Positions 13,012 to 15,193 of a stretch of 15,193 nucleotides of DNA are shown here, one piece after another. The notes beneath the pieces were generated by a model that saw nothing but the letters and a program-made list of their open reading frames with translations, was not told the origin of the DNA and did not search any database. Positions within the stretch are counted from its first letter, which is position 1, and each line of letters starts with the position of its first letter. The DNA is from DASPXY01 sp038227745 (GTDB taxonomy: Bacteria; Planctomycetota; Planctomycetia; Gemmatales; Gemmataceae). The stretch covers positions 1 through 15,193 of the forward strand of contig JBBRPS010000156.1 in the NCBI GenBank assembly GCA_038227745.1, in the 5' to 3' direction. The position numbers were made by a program, and so were the translations under genes.

Positions 13012-15096
13012 GTGAAACCGCGCCACGTCCTCGCCGCCGCCGTTGTCCTCGCTCTCGCCGCCGCGCACCGCCTCCCCGCCGACGAGGGGATGTGGCTGCT
13101 CAATCAGCCGCCGCGCGAGCTGCTCAAGAAGAAGTACGGCTTCAACCTCGACGACGCCTGGCTGCAGCGCGCCTTGCGCGCCTCGGTGCGCTTCAACAAC
13201 GGCGGCTCCGGCGGCTTCGTGTCGCCGGATGGTCTGGTCGTCACCAACCACCACATCGGCGCCGACTCGCTGCAGAAGCTCAGCGGCAAGGGCAAGGACT
13301 ACTACCGGAACGGCTACTACGCCCGCACCCGTTCCGAGGAGCTGAAGTGTCCGGACCTGGAGCTGAACGTGCTGCAGGACATCCTCGACGTGACGGACCG
13401 GGTGCAGGCGGCCGTCAAGGCCGCGCAGACGCCGGCCGCGGCGGCCGCCGCCCGCCGCGGCGCGCTGGCCGCGATCGAAAAGGAGTCGCTCGCGAAGACC
13501 GGCCTGCGCAGCGACGTCGTCAAGCTCTACCAGGGCGGCGCTTACCACCTTTACCGCTACAAAAAGTACACCGATGTCCGCCTGGTGATGGCGCCCGAGC
13601 AGGCGATCGCGTCGTTCGGCGGCGACGTGGACAACTTCGAGTACCCGCGCTATGACCTCGACGTCTGCTTTTTCCGCGTCTACGAGGATGGCAAGCCGGC
13701 GCGGACGGCGGACTACTTTCCGTGGAGCCCGCGCGGCCCCGCCGAGGGCGACCTGGTGTTTGTCTCCGGCCACCCCGGCTCGACGAACCGCCTGGAGACG
13801 CTGGCGCGCCTGGAGCACCGCCGCGACCTTACGCTGCCGTACACGCTCAACCGCCTGCGCTACCTGGAAGCCCTGCTGGAGCAGTTCGGCGCCGCCGCCC
13901 CCGAGCAGGCGCGCATGGCGCGGATCGACCTCCACCGTGTGGCCAACGCCCGTAAGGCGCTCACTGGCCAGTACCAGGGCCTGCTCGACCCGGCGATCCT
14001 GGCGCACAAACGGCGGACCGAGGCGGCCTTTCTCGAAAAGCTGCGCGCCGAGGACACGGCGGACGGGGACGTCGGCACCGGGGCCGTCCGCCGCATCGCG
14101 GACGCGGAAAAGGTTCTGGCCGACTTCGAGCGCGCGTACGTCCTGCTGGAGAAGGGCGACGCCTTCGACAGCCGCCTGTTCCGCATCGCCCGGACGTTGG
14201 TGCGCCTGGTGGCGGAAAAGGGTCGGCCCGACGCCGAGCGCCTGCGCGAGTACCGGGCCGCCGCCCTCGATTCGCTCAAGTTCCAGCTCTTCTCGCCGGC
14301 CCCCATTCACCCCGAGCTGGAGCGCGTCAAACTGGCCGGGTCGCTGTCGTTCCTCGCGGAGAACCTCGGCGGCGCCCACCCGCTGGTCGTCAAGGCCCTG
14401 GGCGGCAAGTCGCCGGCGGCGCGGGCCGCCGAGCTGACCGCCGGCACGAAACTGGCCGACCCCGCCGTGCGCCGCCAGCTCGCCGAGAGCCGGCCGGAGG
14501 CGCTGCAGCAGTCCGACGATGTCATGATCCGCTTCGCGCTGCTCGTGGACCCCGACGCGCGGCGGCTGCGCCAGCGCCACGAGGAAGAGGTGGACGAGCC
14601 GGAACAGCAGGCGTACGGACAGCTCGCGAAGGCGCGGTTCAAGCTGTACGGAACCGCCGTCCCGCCGGACGCGACGTTCACGCTCAGGCTCGCGTTCGGC
14701 GTGGTCAAGGGCTACCGGCTGGACGGCCGCGACCTGCCGTACACGACGACCTTCGTCGAGGCCTTCGAGCGGGCGGCGGCGCACGCCAACCGCGCGCCGT
14801 TCGCTCTGCCGAAACGCTGGCTGGAAGGCAAGGGGAAGCTCGACCTGGCGACGCCGTTCAACTTCGCCTCGACGGCGGACACGATCGGCGGCAACTCCGG
14901 CAGCCCGGTGCTGAACCGCGCCGGCGAGTTGGTCGGCATCAACTTCGACCGCAACCGCCACGGCCTGGTACGCAACTACGTCTACACCGACGTGCAGGCG
15001 CGGCACGTCTCGGTACATTCGCGCGGCGTACTCGAAGCGCTGCGGGTGCTCTACGAAGCCGGGCCGCTGGTGGAGGAATTGCAGGGGAAGCGGTGA
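13012..15096 (+). CDS. Secreted S46-family dipeptidyl peptidase (DPP7/DPP11 type)
   Basis: This 694-residue protein has a Sec signal peptide (MKPRHVLAAAVVLALAAA, cleaving near A24) followed by a chymotrypsin-like double beta-barrel with an inserted helical domain, the S46 layout, at a typical length of about 700. The catalytic triad by motif is H81 (VVTNHHIGAD), D217 (DNFEYPRYDLD) and S629 (IGGNSGSPVLN). S46 enzymes remove dipeptides from peptide N-termini outside the cytoplasm. R647, 18 residues after the catalytic serine, aligns with Arg673 of P. gingivalis DPP11 (serine 655), the residue linked to Asp/Glu preference; DPP7 has Gly there. The GTG at 13012 has AAAGG about 8 nt upstream and begins exactly at the signal peptide. 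Family members usually have WPRHTGD rather than YPRYDLD, so this is a divergent branch. It appears monocistronic. Confidence 0.92.
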   Translation: MKPRHVLAAAVVLALAAAHRLPADEGMWLLNQPPRELLKKKYGFNLDDAWLQRALRASVRFNNGGSGGFVSPDGLVVTNHHIGADSLQKLSGKGKDYYRNGYYARTRSEELKCPDLELNVLQDILDVTDRVQAAVKAAQTPAAAAAARRGALAAIEKESLAKTGLRSDVVKLYQGGAYHLYRYKKYTDVRLVMAPEQAIASFGGDVDNFEYPRYDLDVCFFRVYEDGKPARTADYFPWSPRGPAEGDLVFVSGHPGSTNRLETLARLEHRRDLTLPYTLNRLRYLEALLEQFGAAAPEQARMARIDLHRVANARKALTGQYQGLLDPAILAHKRRTEAAFLEKLRAEDTADGDVGTGAVRRIADAEKVLADFERAYVLLEKGDAFDSRLFRIARTLVRLVAEKGRPDAERLREYRAAALDSLKFQLFSPAPIHPELERVKLAGSLSFLAENLGGAHPLVVKALGGKSPAARAAELTAGTKLADPAVRRQLAESRPEALQQSDDVMIRFALLVDPDARRLRQRHEEEVDEPEQQAYGQLAKARFKLYGTAVPPDATFTLRLAFGVVKGYRLDGRDLPYTTTFVEAFERAAAHANRAPFALPKRWLEGKGKLDLATPFNFASTADTIGGNSGSPVLNRAGELVGINFDRNRHGLVRNYVYTDVQARHVSVHSRGVLEALRVLYEAGPLVEELQGKR

Positions 15097-15115
15097 CCGA
15101 GTCGAGGATTGCGAG

Positions 15116-15160
15116 ACACAAGCCCGAAGAAGCGCAAGCGCGGGATGGACTTCCCCTCGC
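15116..15160. repeat. AGCCCGA hairpin family, copy C, right arm truncated
   Basis: The left arm, ACACAAGCCCGAAGAAGCGC onward, and the loop-proximal part GGACTTCCCCTCGCT match the repeat at 12892-12952 (with a 3-nt insertion and one change), but after 15160 the expected TGCGCTTCGGGCT is replaced by AGTACACGGCGGCAGAAAT. It starts 19 nt after the S46 peptidase stop. Confidence 0.8.
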
Positions 15161-15193
15161 TAGTACACGGCGGCAGAAATCTGTAGCCGTTTA

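Noticed and set aside
12895..15018. 707-codon minus-strand frame opposite the S46 peptidase
   Set aside because: Antisense shadow of a gene with a complete catalytic triad.
1..15193. CRISPR array, tRNA or rRNA
   Set aside because: No regularly spaced direct repeats, cloverleaf or rRNA-like sequence was seen; the repeats present are isolated hairpins.

Overview
The window is GC-rich (about 70% by eye) and reads as chromosome from a planctomycete, most likely the Gemmata group (Gemmataceae). That is inferred from gene content: a heme-motif DUF1549/DUF1553 protein (PSD1 type) transcribed with a Tat-exported DUF1501 protein; a DUF1559 protein with a prepilin-type N-terminus followed by a tiny lipoprotein; a secreted S46 peptidase; Tat or Sec signals on many enzymes; and many short intergenic hairpin repeats. 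No rRNA, tRNA, CRISPR array, prophage or complete transposon is visible.

Layout. Positions 1-1343: 5' end of a SnoaL-like/DUF4440-type gene on the minus strand (cut by the window edge), then a plus-strand thioredoxin-TPR protein that ends before a perfect 58-bp palindrome. Positions 1344-6020: a minus-strand operon with a candidate promoter at 5992-6020, in the order DUF1549/DUF1553 protein, 70-residue protein, DUF1501 protein. Positions 6087-7739: two more minus-strand genes, a cysteine-rich conserved small protein and a PAP2 lipid phosphatase with its own candidate promoter. Position 7886 onward is all plus strand: a TPP-dependent enzyme with a Tat-like leader; a 619-base non-coding stretch with an AT-rich dyad and several hairpins; the DUF1559 gene with a 51-residue lipoprotein gene and a good intrinsic terminator; a truncated alkaline-ceramidase-like gene; a PspA/IM30 gene; and an S46 dipeptidyl-peptidase gene flanked by two copies of one hairpin repeat.

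Functional themes are envelope biology and turnover outside the cytoplasm. The DUF1549/DUF1553 and DUF1501 proteins are a standard planctomycete pair of unknown substrate. PspA, PAP2 and the broken ceramidase relate to membrane lipids. The S46 enzyme should trim peptides, and its S1-pocket residue is Arg, as in the Asp/Glu-specific DPP11 type. The thioredoxin-TPR protein is probably a cytoplasmic holdase or redox chaperone.

The most distinctive signal is between genes. At least four families of dyad-symmetric repeats occur. Two families recur with compensatory base-pair changes between copies, so the stem itself seems to be maintained. Other points of interest are an 18-bp near-exact direct repeat around the 70-residue gene (a possible insertion or deletion scar), the ceramidase remnant whose stop codon comes from a repeat, and a hairpin repeat at the right edge that is cut off by unrelated sequence. 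I found no convincing wholly new multi-gene system. The hairpin families and the structured leader before the DUF1559 gene are the best candidates for undescribed elements.
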